Part shown: positions 8,160 through 16,702 of the stretch, piece after piece
Numbering within the stretch: position 1 is the stretch's first letter
How the letters are laid out: each line of letters begins with the position of its first letter
NCBI GenBank assembly: GCA_002169625.2
Contig: NHJW02000040.1
Coordinates: 19,002-54,195, forward strand
Reading direction: 5' to 3'
Origin: Gammaproteobacteria bacterium TMED225
GTDB taxonomy: Bacteria; Pseudomonadota; Gammaproteobacteria; Magnimaribacterales; D2472
DNA: 35,194 nt
Program-made: the position numbers and the translations under genes
Notes under the pieces: generated by a model
Databases searched by the model: none
What the model was told of the DNA's origin: nothing
The model's input: the letters and a program-made list of their open reading frames with translations, nothing else

Positions 8160-9814
8160 TCTGCTAACAGCTTACTTAAACCAACAATAATTGCGTCAAA
8201 AGAAGCTCTAGTAGTGTTTGCATTTATACCTACACCCCAAAAAGTCTCTCCGTCTTTCTCTAATTCTATATAGGCAGCAGCCTTAGCGTCAGAACCGGAT
8301 GATATTGCTGACTGTTGATAATCAGCTACTTTTATTAAGACATCCAAATTATCTGTTAATCCGTTAATAAATGAGTCTATTGGACCATTTCCTGTGCCTT
8401 CTATAATAGTTTCTTTATTATTCATCATCATAAATAGTTCTAAAGAATGAACTTCATCTTTTGAAGATGAAGAATGTTTGAGATAAGAAAAATTATTTAC
8501 TGGCTTTAGATAATTGGATTCAAAAATATCCCAAATTTGTGCACTAGTAATCTCTTTTCCAGATTCATCTGCTAATTTTTGTATTTTTTGACTCAAACTT
8601 ATTTGAAGTCTTCTTGGAAGAGAAACCCCATGATCCTTCTCTAAAAGAAAAGCAACTCCACCTTTACCAGATTGAGAATTAATTCTAACAACAGCTTCAT
8701 AATTTCTTCCTAAATCTGCCGGATCTATTGGTAGATATGGAACTTCCCACTTAGGATTATTAGTTTCCTTAATAGCTTGAAAGCCTTTCTTAATAGCATC
8801 TTGATGAGATCCTGAAAATGCAGTAAAGACTAAGTCTCCAGCATAAGGATGTCTTGGATGAACGGGGAGTTGATTACAATATTCAACCTCTCTCATTACT
8901 GAGTTAATATTTGAAAAATCTAATTTTGGTTCAATACCTTGTGTAAGCATATTAAGGGCCAATGTTACGATATCAACATTACCAGTTCTTTCTCCATTTC
9001 CAAATAAAGTTCCCTCAACTCTATCTGCTCCAGCCATGAGTCCAAATTCTGTTGCAGCAACAGCAGTCCCTCTATCATTATGAGGATGAAGACTAAGACA
9101 AATATTTTCTCTATTTTTTAAATTATTATGCATCCACTCAATCTGATCACCATATATATTTGGTGTTGACATTTCTACTGTTGCAGGCAGATTGATAATT
9201 ATTTTGTTTTTAGTGGCGCTTTCTAATATATCTACAACCTCATCACACACTTCGCTAGCAAAATCTAATTCCGTACCAGTAAAACTTTCTGGAGAATATT
9301 CAAAAGTCCATTCAGTTTGAGATTTTTTTATCGCTAGATCTTTAATTAATGTTGCAGCATCAGTTGCAATTTTCTTTATACCTTTTTTATCTTGTCCAAA
9401 AACAACTTTTCTTTGTAAAGTTGACGTAGAATTATAGAAGTGAATAATTCCTTTTGAAGCACCATCAAGCGATTCAAAAGTTTTAATTATTAATTCCTCT
9501 CTTGCCTGAGTTAAAACCTGTATATTTACATCAGAAGGAATTTTTTTGTTTTCAATAAGGTTTCTCACAAAATCAAAATCAGTTTTGGAGGCTGATGGGA
9601 ATCCTACCTCTATTTCTTTAAAACCCAAGTTACATAACAAATCGAACATCCTATTTTTTCTATCTGAACCCATAGGTTCAATGAGAGCTTGGTTGCCATC
9701 TCTTAAATCTACTGAACACCAAATTGGTGTTTTATTAATAAGTTGATTAGGCCACTTTCGATCTTTAAGATCAATTGGCTTAAAAGGTGAATATTTGTCT
9801 GTAGGGTTATCCAT
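8156..9814 (-). CDS. leuA: 2-isopropylmalate synthase, type 2 (LeuA)
   Basis: Catalyses condensation of acetyl-CoA with 2-ketoisovalerate, the first committed step of leucine synthesis. The 552 residues and the N-terminus (KYSPF then PIWCSVDLRDGNQAL) match the longer type-2 enzymes known in Actinobacteria and Pseudomonas rather than the E. coli type. Arg38-Asp39 and the metal ligands His243 and His245 (LHPHNDRG) are present, as is GNGERTGN. The C-terminal LeuA allosteric domain (about 425-552) is complete, so leucine feedback is expected. It stands alone, divergent from holD across 31 bases, with no leuBCD nearby. A TATAAT at 9834-9839 on this strand could be its -10. No clear Shine-Dalgarno site. 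Confidence 0.95.
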   Translation of the reverse strand: MDNPTDKYSPFKPIDLKDRKWPNQLINKTPIWCSVDLRDGNQALIEPMGSDRKNRMFDLLCNLGFKEIEVGFPSASKTDFDFVRNLIENKKIPSDVNIQVLTQAREELIIKTFESLDGASKGIIHFYNSTSTLQRKVVFGQDKKGIKKIATDAATLIKDLAIKKSQTEWTFEYSPESFTGTELDFASEVCDEVVDILESATKNKIIINLPATVEMSTPNIYGDQIEWMHNNLKNRENICLSLHPHNDRGTAVAATEFGLMAGADRVEGTLFGNGERTGNVDIVTLALNMLTQGIEPKLDFSNINSVMREVEYCNQLPVHPRHPYAGDLVFTAFSGSHQDAIKKGFQAIKETNNPKWEVPYLPIDPADLGRNYEAVVRINSQSGKGGVAFLLEKDHGVSLPRRLQISLSQKIQKLADESGKEITSAQIWDIFESNYLKPVNNFSYLKHSSSSKDEVHSLELFMMMNNKETIIEGTGNGPIDSFINGLTDNLDVLIKVADYQQSAISSGSDAKAAAYIELEKDGETFWGVGINANTTRASFDAIIVGLSKLLAD

Positions 9815-9845
9815 TATCTATAAACTAAATGCTATTATATTGTTT

Positions 9846-10289
9846 ATGCTCACTCCTGAAATAAAAACTAATCTTATCTTAAAAGAGATTGGTATTAAAA
9901 GATATTCATTAAGAACTAATTCAGATCAATCACTCCAAAAAAAATTACATTTATATCAAAAAGGGAACATTCTAGCATTACTAGAGAATCCTTTTAGAGA
10001 TTTTAATGACCAATACAAAGATCTGCTTAGAGCAATTATAAGCTCAACAAATCTTGATAAAGGTAAAGAAATAAATAAAACAATAACGTATTGTTCTAAT
10101 AATGAATTAGTTGAAGAAATAAAAGATTTTGAAAAATTAAAATTAATTATATTTTTTGGTAAAAATAGCTTTGAATATAATCTTGATTGTCCATTTATTA
10201 AAGCTCCCTCTTTAAATAATTTAGCTAATGATAAAAATTTAAAGAAAAATCTCTGGTTAGACATTAAACAAAATTTAAAAATAGATTAA
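9846..10289 (+). CDS. holD: HolD-like protein (putative DNA polymerase III psi subunit)
   Basis: A 147-residue acidic/basic mixed protein directly before rimI, the same place as E. coli holD. Residues 12-23 (LKEIGIKRYSLR) match the E. coli psi N-terminal peptide LQQLGITQWSLR, the part that binds the DnaX clamp loader. Later matches are DLLRAI (E. coli DVLRAL) and a C-terminal APSLNNL...NLWLDI (E. coli ASPALTDL...ALWQQI). The overall similarity is low, as is usual for psi. A TTG 51 bases upstream would extend the frame into leuA, but the ATG at 9846 fits the psi N-terminus better. There is no Shine-Dalgarno site; TATTAT ends 7 bases before the ATG. The gap to rimI is 2 bases. Confidence 0.72.
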   Translation: MLTPEIKTNLILKEIGIKRYSLRTNSDQSLQKKLHLYQKGNILALLENPFRDFNDQYKDLLRAIISSTNLDKGKEINKTITYCSNNELVEEIKDFEKLKLIIFFGKNSFEYNLDCPFIKAPSLNNLANDKNLKKNLWLDIKQNLKID

Positions 10290-10291
10290 AA

Positions 10292-10729
10292 ATGTTCAAG
10301 ATTTCATTAATGGATCAATCTGATCTAGAAATAGCTTACAAAATTGAAAAAGAAGTTAATCCAACTCCATGGTCAAAAAATAACTTTTTTTCTTCTCTAG
10401 AAGTAGGACATCATTCAATGGTCTGTAAAGAAGGCAATAAAATAGTAGGCTTTCTTATTTATTCATTTGTAAAAAATGAAAGTCATTTGTTAAATATATC
10501 TGTTAAGAAAAAGTGGCAAGGAAGAGGAGCTGGTAAATTACTAATGGATACTTTATTAAAACAATCAAAAGCATTGGGAGCGTGCAAGATTTTTCTTGAA
10601 GTAAGATCAAAAAATATAAAAGCAATTGATTTTTATAAAAAATATAAATTTACAAAAGACGCAGTTAGATTAAATTACTATAGTGGAAAAAATCCTGACG
10701 ATGCTATGCTAATGAGTCTTAATATATAA
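10292..10729 (+). CDS. rimI: RimI, ribosomal protein bS18 N-alpha-acetyltransferase
   Basis: A 145-residue GNAT-fold acetyltransferase that acetylates the N-terminus of ribosomal protein S18. The acetyl-CoA motif QGRGAGKLL is at residues 76-84. Glu103 (FLEVR) and Tyr115 (AIDFYKKYKF) sit at the same numbers as the catalytic Glu and Tyr of E. coli RimI. VNPTPWS near the N-terminus is also typical. It follows the holD-like gene by 2 bases, as in E. coli. Its TAA abuts the convergent peroxidase gene with no spacer. Confidence 0.93.
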   Translation: MFKISLMDQSDLEIAYKIEKEVNPTPWSKNNFFSSLEVGHHSMVCKEGNKIVGFLIYSFVKNESHLLNISVKKKWQGRGAGKLLMDTLLKQSKALGACKIFLEVRSKNIKAIDFYKKYKFTKDAVRLNYYSGKNPDDAMLMSLNI

Positions 10730-11209
10730 CTATAACAATTCTCTAATACAAGGTTCTATATCTTTTTCTTCAGATTTTGGTCCAAATCTTTTTACAACTT
10801 TACCATTTCTATCTATTAAAAATTTTGTAAAATTCCATTTAATATGCGGCGTTCCCAATAAGCCAGATTTTTGTTTTTTGAGAAATTTATAAAATGGATC
10901 TGCTTCTTGACCATTAACCTTTATTTTGTTCATAATTTCAAATGTCACGCCGTAAGTGGAATCACAAAATTCTTGTATTTCTTCATTAGTTCCAGGTTCT
11001 TGTTTTGCAAATTGGTTACATGGAAAACCTAATATTTCAAAACCTTTTGCTTTAAATTTATTATAAATTTTTTCAAGGCCTTTATACTGGTATGTAAGTC
11101 CGCATTGGCTTGCAACATTAACTACTAAAATTACTTTATTTTTGAAATCTCTAAGAGAAACCTCTTCAAGATTCGAATTCTTGACAGAAAAATTATAAAT
11201 TGTTTCCAT
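10730..11209 (-). CDS. Glutathione peroxidase family thiol peroxidase
   Basis: A 159-residue cysteine-type GPx that reduces hydroperoxides. The catalytic set is visible: Cys36 (NVASQCGLT), Gln66 (FPCNQF), Trp125 and Asn126 (KWNFTKF). Cys82, in EFCDSTYG, sits where thioredoxin-dependent GPx proteins such as yeast Gpx3 carry the resolving cysteine, so electrons more likely come from thioredoxin than glutathione. No signal peptide, so cytoplasmic. It is a single-gene unit, tail to tail with rimI and divergent from elaA across 75 bases. E. coli btuE is the nearest familiar relative, but I would not transfer the symbol. Confidence 0.93.
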   Translation of the reverse strand: METIYNFSVKNSNLEEVSLRDFKNKVILVVNVASQCGLTYQYKGLEKIYNKFKAKGFEILGFPCNQFAKQEPGTNEEIQEFCDSTYGVTFEIMNKIKVNGQEADPFYKFLKKQKSGLLGTPHIKWNFTKFLIDRNGKVVKRFGPKSEEKDIEPCIRELL

Positions 11210-11284
11210 AAATTTTATAGTTATGTGAGAAAATGTTTATGCATTATATACATAAAATATAACTGAAGTAAGGCTGTAAAAATA

Positions 11285-11728
11285 ATGAATATTACATACG
11301 TTTGGAAAAAGTTTGATGAATTAACTTTAGATGAACTATATTTAATCATTAATTTAAGACAAGAAGTTTTTGTTGTTGAACAGAACTGTCCTTATATGGA
11401 TGCAGATCACTCTGATCAGGACGCATTTCATTTATTAGGTCTTTCAGAAAATAAATTAGTTGCATACTTAAGAGCCTTTAAACCCAATATCAAATACTCA
11501 GGCTCCTCAATGGGAAGAATAGTTGTAAAAGAAACTGAAAGAAATCAAAAAATTGGTAAAAAAATTACTGAAATAGGTATAAATTTCTTAAAAGAAAAAT
11601 ATCCAAATGAAGAAATTGTTATATCTGCTCAAAATAGACTAAAAAGTTTTTATGAAGATATTGGCTTTACAGTAAGAGGTGAAATTTATTTAGAAGATGA
11701 TATAGATCATATTCAAATGTTTATATAA
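11285..11728 (+). CDS. elaA: ElaA-like GNAT acetyltransferase
   Basis: A 147-residue GNAT protein. The segment LRQEVFVVEQNCPYMDAD near residues 24-41 is close to E. coli ElaA (LRCAVFVVEQNCPYQDID), and GRIVVKE...IGKKITE carries the acetyl-CoA site. ISAQNRLKSFYEDIGF completes the fold. Its substrate is unknown in the family. It is a lone gene between two minus-strand genes. Its last 8 bases overlap the end of valS. AGTAAGG at 11267-11273 is a poorly spaced ribosome binding site. Confidence 0.9.
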   Translation: MNITYVWKKFDELTLDELYLIINLRQEVFVVEQNCPYMDADHSDQDAFHLLGLSENKLVAYLRAFKPNIKYSGSSMGRIVVKETERNQKIGKKITEIGINFLKEKYPNEEIVISAQNRLKSFYEDIGFTVRGEIYLEDDIDHIQMFI

Positions 11729-13937
11729 TTCTCTCATCAAAAAGTAAACTATTTATCTCTTCAGTAATAAATGGGGCAAAAGGATGAAGAGTAATTAAAA
11801 TTTCTTTTAAAAGAGGTTTCAAGTTTGCAGTTTGACCAGATTTTTTACAATCTTCTAAATAAACATCACAAAATTTATTCCAAAAAAATTCATATATTTC
11901 ATTGATTGCAAAATCTAATCTGTAGTCTTTAATATTTTTTTCTATTTTTTTCTTAGTTTTTTTAAATTCAAGATATATGTATTTATCGTTTTCATTTTCT
12001 TCAATAAAAGCCTTTCTATCTGAAGGGTAACCCTCTATAAATCTGGCAGCATTCCAAATTTTTGTGCAAAAATTTCTAAATCCTTTAAGCCTACCAAACT
12101 CAAAACTAATATCTTTAGTGTGAGTTGCAAGTGAGAAAAATGTCATTCTCAAGGCATCTGTCCCATAAGAATCTATACCATTAGGAAATTCCTTTCTTGT
12201 TTTTCTTTCAATCTTCTTAGATATACCTTCTTGCATTAAATTTGTTGTTCTTTTTTTTACTAAATCATCTAAAGAAATTCCATATATTAAATCTATTGGA
12301 TCAATAATATTTCCTTTTGATTTTGACATTTTTTGACCATTTTCATCCCTAATCAGTCCAGTAACATAGACATCCTTAAAAGGTATTTTTCCTGTAAATT
12401 CAAGACTCATCATCATCATCCTTGCAACCCAAAAGAAAATAATATCAAAACCAGTTACCAACAAAGATGTTGGGAAAAAATCTTTAAAGTCATCAGTTTC
12501 TTCAGGCCAGCCCAGAGAACCAAATGGCCATAAGCTTGAAGAGAACCAAGTATCAAGAACATCTTCATCCTGGGTGAGTTTTATGTCTTTCAATTTATAA
12601 TGATTTTTTACATCATTCTCATTCTCACCAACATAAACATTTTTATCTTTATCATACCAAGCAGGAATTCTATGCCCCCACCAAATTTGCCTACTTATAC
12701 ACCAATCTTCTATATTATCCATCCAGTTAAAATAGGTCTTATCCCAGTTTTTTGGATGAAATTTAATATTTCCATTTCTTACTTCTTTATTGGCTTTTTC
12801 AGCCATTTCTGATGTTTTTACATACCATTGGTTGCTAAGCCTTGGCTCTATTACTATATTTGACCTTTCTCCTCTTGGAATACTTATTTCATAATTTTCT
12901 TCATGCACTAATAAATTAAGTTTAGTTAATTCCTCAATTACAATTTTTCGAACCTTAAATCTATCAAGATTATTAAATGGTTCAGGCACATTATCATTCG
13001 TCCATGCATCATCATTAAAGATATTTATTGGTTTAAAATCATTAGAATTTTTAGATGTAAGGACAATTCCATCCTTTTCATGTAACGAATATTTTTTTCC
13101 AATTTCATAATCATTAAAGTCATGTCCGGGAGTTATTTTTAAGCACCCAGTACCAAATTCCATATCAACATATTCGTCTGCAATTATTGGCAATTTTCTA
13201 TTTAAAAATGGCAGCAGGGCGTATTTTCCAATCAAAGATTTATATCGAGAGTCATTTGGATTTACTGCTATTGCCATGTCTCCAAATAAGGTCTCTGGCC
13301 TAGTTGTTGCTACAGTAATGAATTCATTAGATCCTTCAATGGGATAATTTATATGCCATATCAATCCCATTTTATTTTGCCTCACAACTTCAAGATCTGA
13401 AACTGCAGTTTTTAGTGAAGGATCCCAATTAACCAATCTATAGCCTCTATATATTTTGTTGCTGCGATAAAGATCAATAAATGCTTTATTTACAGTCTTA
13501 GAAAATCTTTCATCTAATGTGAATCTATATTTACTCCAATCTACTGATGAGCCAAGTCTTTTAATTTGAGATTGGATTTTCTCTTCAGAGGAATCTTTCC
13601 ATTTCCAAACTTCATTTAAAAACTCATCTCTTCCTAACTGGAGTCTACTAATATTTTTTTTAGATAAATTGTTTTCAACGACAAGCTGTGTCGCAATTCC
13701 AGCATGATCTGTGCCTACCTGCCAATGAGACTTTTTTCCGGACATATGATTATATCTAGTATAAAAATCCATAATCGCATATTGAAAACTATGGCCCATA
13801 TGCAAAGTGCCTGTTACATTTGGAGGAGGTATAACCTGTGAAAAAGTATTCTTAGCATCTTTATTAAAAAAAACGTTTTTTGACCAAATATCAACCCACT
13901 TTTCCTCAACTTCAGTGGGGTTATACCTTTTATCCAT
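11721..13937 (-). CDS. valS: Valyl-tRNA synthetase, lacking the usual C-terminal region
   Basis: Charges tRNA-Val. The class I catalytic core is intact, with HMGH at residues 46-49 (PPPNVTGTLHMGH) and KMSKSKGN near 535; the CP1 editing domain is present (TTRPETLFGDMAIAVNP, GTGCLKITPGHDFNDYEIG). The anticodon-binding helical bundle runs to LHPFAPFITEEINSLLF, where the protein stops at residue 738. E. coli ValRS has 951 residues and continues about 200 more through a linker and a coiled-coil arm that contacts tRNA. Beyond the stop the DNA is occupied by elaA, which overlaps by 8 bases, so no separated C-terminal piece exists here. It follows pepA by 10 bases, with no holC between. No Shine-Dalgarno site. 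Confidence 0.95.
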   Translation of the reverse strand: MDKRYNPTEVEEKWVDIWSKNVFFNKDAKNTFSQVIPPPNVTGTLHMGHSFQYAIMDFYTRYNHMSGKKSHWQVGTDHAGIATQLVVENNLSKKNISRLQLGRDEFLNEVWKWKDSSEEKIQSQIKRLGSSVDWSKYRFTLDERFSKTVNKAFIDLYRSNKIYRGYRLVNWDPSLKTAVSDLEVVRQNKMGLIWHINYPIEGSNEFITVATTRPETLFGDMAIAVNPNDSRYKSLIGKYALLPFLNRKLPIIADEYVDMEFGTGCLKITPGHDFNDYEIGKKYSLHEKDGIVLTSKNSNDFKPINIFNDDAWTNDNVPEPFNNLDRFKVRKIVIEELTKLNLLVHEENYEISIPRGERSNIVIEPRLSNQWYVKTSEMAEKANKEVRNGNIKFHPKNWDKTYFNWMDNIEDWCISRQIWWGHRIPAWYDKDKNVYVGENENDVKNHYKLKDIKLTQDEDVLDTWFSSSLWPFGSLGWPEETDDFKDFFPTSLLVTGFDIIFFWVARMMMMSLEFTGKIPFKDVYVTGLIRDENGQKMSKSKGNIIDPIDLIYGISLDDLVKKRTTNLMQEGISKKIERKTRKEFPNGIDSYGTDALRMTFFSLATHTKDISFEFGRLKGFRNFCTKIWNAARFIEGYPSDRKAFIEENENDKYIYLEFKKTKKKIEKNIKDYRLDFAINEIYEFFWNKFCDVYLEDCKKSGQTANLKPLLKEILITLHPFAPFITEEINSLLFDERII

Positions 13938-13947
13938 TATTTGTATA

Positions 13948-15495
13948 TTACTTTAGCTTCTTATTTAAAATTAAATCACAAATTAAAGAAACTGGTCTGC
14001 CAGTCCCACCTTTTGGTGAGCTAGACCATGCAGAAGCAGCAATATCCATATGAGCCCATTTGTAATCTTCTGCAAATTTGGAAAGAAATGCTGCAGCATG
14101 AATTGTTCCAGCTTCTCTGCCCCCACCTATATTTGCTAAATCAGCAAAGTTAGTTCTTGTACATGATTTATACTCATTCCAAAGTGGAAGTTGCCATGCT
14201 CTGTCGCCAGTTTCTTCTCCTGATTCTATAATTTTGTCAGCTAAAAATTGATTATTTGCCATTACACCACTTGCATGGCTTCCTAAGGCTACCACAACTG
14301 CTCCAGTTAAGGTGGCCATATCAATAACATAAGATGGTTTGTATTTTCCAACATATGTTAAAGCATCAGCTAAAACCAATCTTCCTTCTGCATCAGTGTT
14401 AAGAATTTCAATTGTTTGTCCTGACATTGAAGTTACAACATCACCAGGTTTGGTTGCTCTAGCAGAGGGCATATTCTCAGCACATGCCATAATACCAATT
14501 ACATTTACATCAGCCTTTATCCTTGCAAGAGAGCACATAACTCCAAAAACAGTTCCGGCTCCGCACATGTCCCATTTCATTTCATCCATTCCTGGACTTG
14601 GCTTTATAGAAATACCTCCAGTATCAAAGGTAATACCTTTCCCAACTAAAGCTATCGGTTTTTCATTCTTTTTGCCACCATTGTATTCAATAATTATCAT
14701 CCTTGGTGGCTCGTCACTTCCTTTAGAAACACTCAAATATGAACCCATTTTCAACCTAGCAAGATCTTTTTCATTTAATGACTTAACCTTAAGTCCTTGA
14801 TATTCTTTAGTTGTATTTTTAACAATTTTTTCAATAATTTTTGGTGTTGCATGATTTGCAGGTAAGTCACCTAAATGTTTTGCAGTATTAATACCCTCAC
14901 CAACAGAAAAACCTCTCAAAACAGAAATTTTTGCTTTCTTCAACTGAGCAGAAGTTAGCTTTGATGTAATTAAAGTGACATTTTTTAACGACACATTTGA
15001 TGAAATAATTTCCTTTCCAACTTTCTCAGTTTTTGCGGTCTTATTTTTTGTAGTAGAAAATATATATGCTCCTGACTCTGTTGATCTTGAAACCATTTCT
15101 AGAAACCATAACTGATTTTTGCCGTTTGGATATACTTGACCATCAAGAATTGATAAATTTTTACAATTCATTGAATTAGCAATCTTTGCTATATATTTAT
15201 ACTTATTTAACCATAGATAAATGTCATCTTTTTCATTTAAGTCCTTAACTAATAGAATTTTTTTAGCAGTAATTCCATTTATGGAAGTTATAAGATGATT
15301 TTGATTGCCTGGGTTAAGAGCCTCTTTTGAGGATTTTAAAAGATAACCATTAGATTTTTTGTCTATTTCTTTGAATTCATCTGAGGAGATTGTTTTATTG
15401 TTTACAGGAATTACAAGTAAATCTGTTGAAACATTTGATATAACTCCGTTATTAATGTTTTTCACAGTTATGTTGTTTAGAACTTTATATGTCAT
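13948..15495 (-). CDS. pepA: PepA, leucyl aminopeptidase (M17 family)
   Basis: A 515-residue two-metal aminopeptidase that removes N-terminal residues from peptides; in E. coli it is hexameric and also binds DNA at carAB and Xer sites. Active-site residues are visible with a constant offset of 16 to E. coli: Lys286 and Asp291 (VGKGITFDTGG), Asp368 and Glu370 in NTDAEGRL. It is the first gene of a pepA-valS unit and is divergent from lptF across 46 bases, the arrangement seen in E. coli except that holC is missing. The start is supported by AAGGAGA at 15503-15509, 7 bases upstream. Confidence 0.97.
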   Translation of the reverse strand: MTYKVLNNITVKNINNGVISNVSTDLLVIPVNNKTISSDEFKEIDKKSNGYLLKSSKEALNPGNQNHLITSINGITAKKILLVKDLNEKDDIYLWLNKYKYIAKIANSMNCKNLSILDGQVYPNGKNQLWFLEMVSRSTESGAYIFSTTKNKTAKTEKVGKEIISSNVSLKNVTLITSKLTSAQLKKAKISVLRGFSVGEGINTAKHLGDLPANHATPKIIEKIVKNTTKEYQGLKVKSLNEKDLARLKMGSYLSVSKGSDEPPRMIIIEYNGGKKNEKPIALVGKGITFDTGGISIKPSPGMDEMKWDMCGAGTVFGVMCSLARIKADVNVIGIMACAENMPSARATKPGDVVTSMSGQTIEILNTDAEGRLVLADALTYVGKYKPSYVIDMATLTGAVVVALGSHASGVMANNQFLADKIIESGEETGDRAWQLPLWNEYKSCTRTNFADLANIGGGREAGTIHAAAFLSKFAEDYKWAHMDIAASAWSSSPKGGTGRPVSLICDLILNKKLK

Positions 15496-15502
15496 TTTCT
15501 TA

Positions 15503-15509
15503 TCTCCTT
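15503..15509 (-). promoter_or_regulatory. Strong ribosome binding site for pepA
   Basis: Read on the minus strand this is AAGGAGA, 7 bases before the pepA ATG at 15495. It fixes that start and contrasts with many other genes here that lack a recognisable site. Confidence 0.75.
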
Positions 15510-15522
15510 TTTAATACAATGC

Positions 15523-15531
15523 TGGTAAGAT
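15523..15531 (+). promoter_or_regulatory. Possible extended -10 promoter for lptF
   Basis: TGGTAAGAT fits the extended -10 form TGnTAnnaT. Transcription would start about 4 bases before the lptF ATG at 15542, giving an almost leaderless mRNA. No convincing -35 is seen, and the region is AT-rich, so the call is tentative. Confidence 0.35.
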
Positions 15532-15541
15532 ATTTATTGTA

Positions 15542-16702
15542 ATGCATCAGAGTTCACTAGGCATATATAAAAGAAATATTCTTTCAAAAAGCTTGAACGT
15601 TGAAGTTCTTAAATCAACCCTTGGAGTTCTTACAATTTTCTTTTGTTTGGTTATAAGTTCTAGATTCGTAGGATATTTTGAACAAGCTTCAGAAGGGCTT
15701 ATTAACCCAAATATAATTTTAAAAGTTGTTCTTTTAAGATTTCCGGACTTTATCACTTTACTAATACCTTTTTCTTTTTTTCTGGGAGTAGTTATTACAA
15801 TCAGTAGATTATATGCAGATAGTGAAATTTTTGGATATATTAGCGGGGGACTGTCCAATAAAGATTTAATAAAATATTTAATCCCTCAAGCTGCAATATA
15901 TTTTTTTCTTACTTTGATATTGAGTATTTATATAGCACCTTATACAAAAGAACTATCTAAAGAAGTCTTATCAATTAATACTATTCAAGAACAGTTCGCA
16001 TCTATAAAGCCCAAACAAATTTATACCCTTAAAAATAATGGAGGATTTATTTATGCTGAAAGTAAAAAAAATAATTCTTTTAGCGACATTGTTATTTTCA
16101 AGTCTAATGATCGTGGCTCATCCTTGATTGTAGCTGATCAATTTAATCCTAATGACTTAAATTCAAAAATAGAGCTTAATTTTAAAAATGGCACATTGTA
16201 TCAAGACATCTTTGATGTTGATTCTTCTATAATTTCCTCTTTTGGAGAGTTAAAAATACCTATAGATAAGGAAGCAAATATAATATCAGGAATATCTCTA
16301 TCAAAATTATTTGATTTCTCAATAAAATCTTCACAATCTCAGTTACAGTGGAATATATCCATACCTATTACAATTTTTTTACTTTTAGTCTTAGGAGTCA
16401 ATCTTTCAAAAGTTGAGCCAAGGCAAGGAAGATTTTCAGTCTTGCTGCCAGCAATATTTGTCTATATTTTATACTTAAGCTTACTTATATTAGCAAGAGA
16501 GTCATTTAACGAGGCCACTCTTGCTTCTCAAAACTATATTTGGTTTGTTCATATATTATTTTTCCTTTTTTCCTTATTAAGCTTTTTTAAAGAAGAATTT
16601 AGTAGAAATTTGAAATTTTTTGAATTTGTAAAAAACTATAATCTTTCTAAGATAGGATTAGCTATATTTATATTTCTAATTTTCTTTTGGATCATCAAAT
16701 GA
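15542..16702 (+). CDS. lptF: LptF, LPS export ABC transporter permease
   Basis: One of the two inner-membrane permeases of the LptB2FG complex that lifts lipopolysaccharide out of the membrane toward LptC. The 386-residue protein shows three N-terminal membrane segments (about 24-44, 57-82, 102-124), a periplasmic jellyroll domain (about 130-270), then segments near 275-295, 303-325 and 335-350. A further hydrophobic stretch at about 370-386 ends the protein and is not expected in six-span LptF; it may be a lineage-specific tail. SGGLSNKDLIKYLIPQA is the coupling-helix region. Divergent from pepA as in E. coli; overlaps lptG by the ATGA motif. Confidence 0.93.
   Translation: MHQSSLGIYKRNILSKSLNVEVLKSTLGVLTIFFCLVISSRFVGYFEQASEGLINPNIILKVVLLRFPDFITLLIPFSFFLGVVITISRLYADSEIFGYISGGLSNKDLIKYLIPQAAIYFFLTLILSIYIAPYTKELSKEVLSINTIQEQFASIKPKQIYTLKNNGGFIYAESKKNNSFSDIVIFKSNDRGSSLIVADQFNPNDLNSKIELNFKNGTLYQDIFDVDSSIISSFGELKIPIDKEANIISGISLSKLFDFSIKSSQSQLQWNISIPITIFLLLVLGVNLSKVEPRQGRFSVLLPAIFVYILYLSLLILARESFNEATLASQNYIWFVHILFFLFSLLSFFKEEFSRNLKFFEFVKNYNLSKIGLAIFIFLIFFWIIK

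Noticed and set aside
9795-9845. Upstream TTG extension of the holD-like gene
   Set aside because: It overlaps the leuA start, and the ATG at 9846 aligns with the psi N-terminus.
11285-11728. A frameshifted or split C-terminal half of valS downstream of its stop
   Set aside because: The region on that strand has no frame resembling the ValRS tail and is fully occupied by the intact elaA gene on the other strand.
14339-14800. 153-codon open frame on the plus strand opposite pepA
   Set aside because: It lies wholly inside the well-supported pepA gene, has no ribosome binding site and no recognisable domain; a shadow of the pepA codons.
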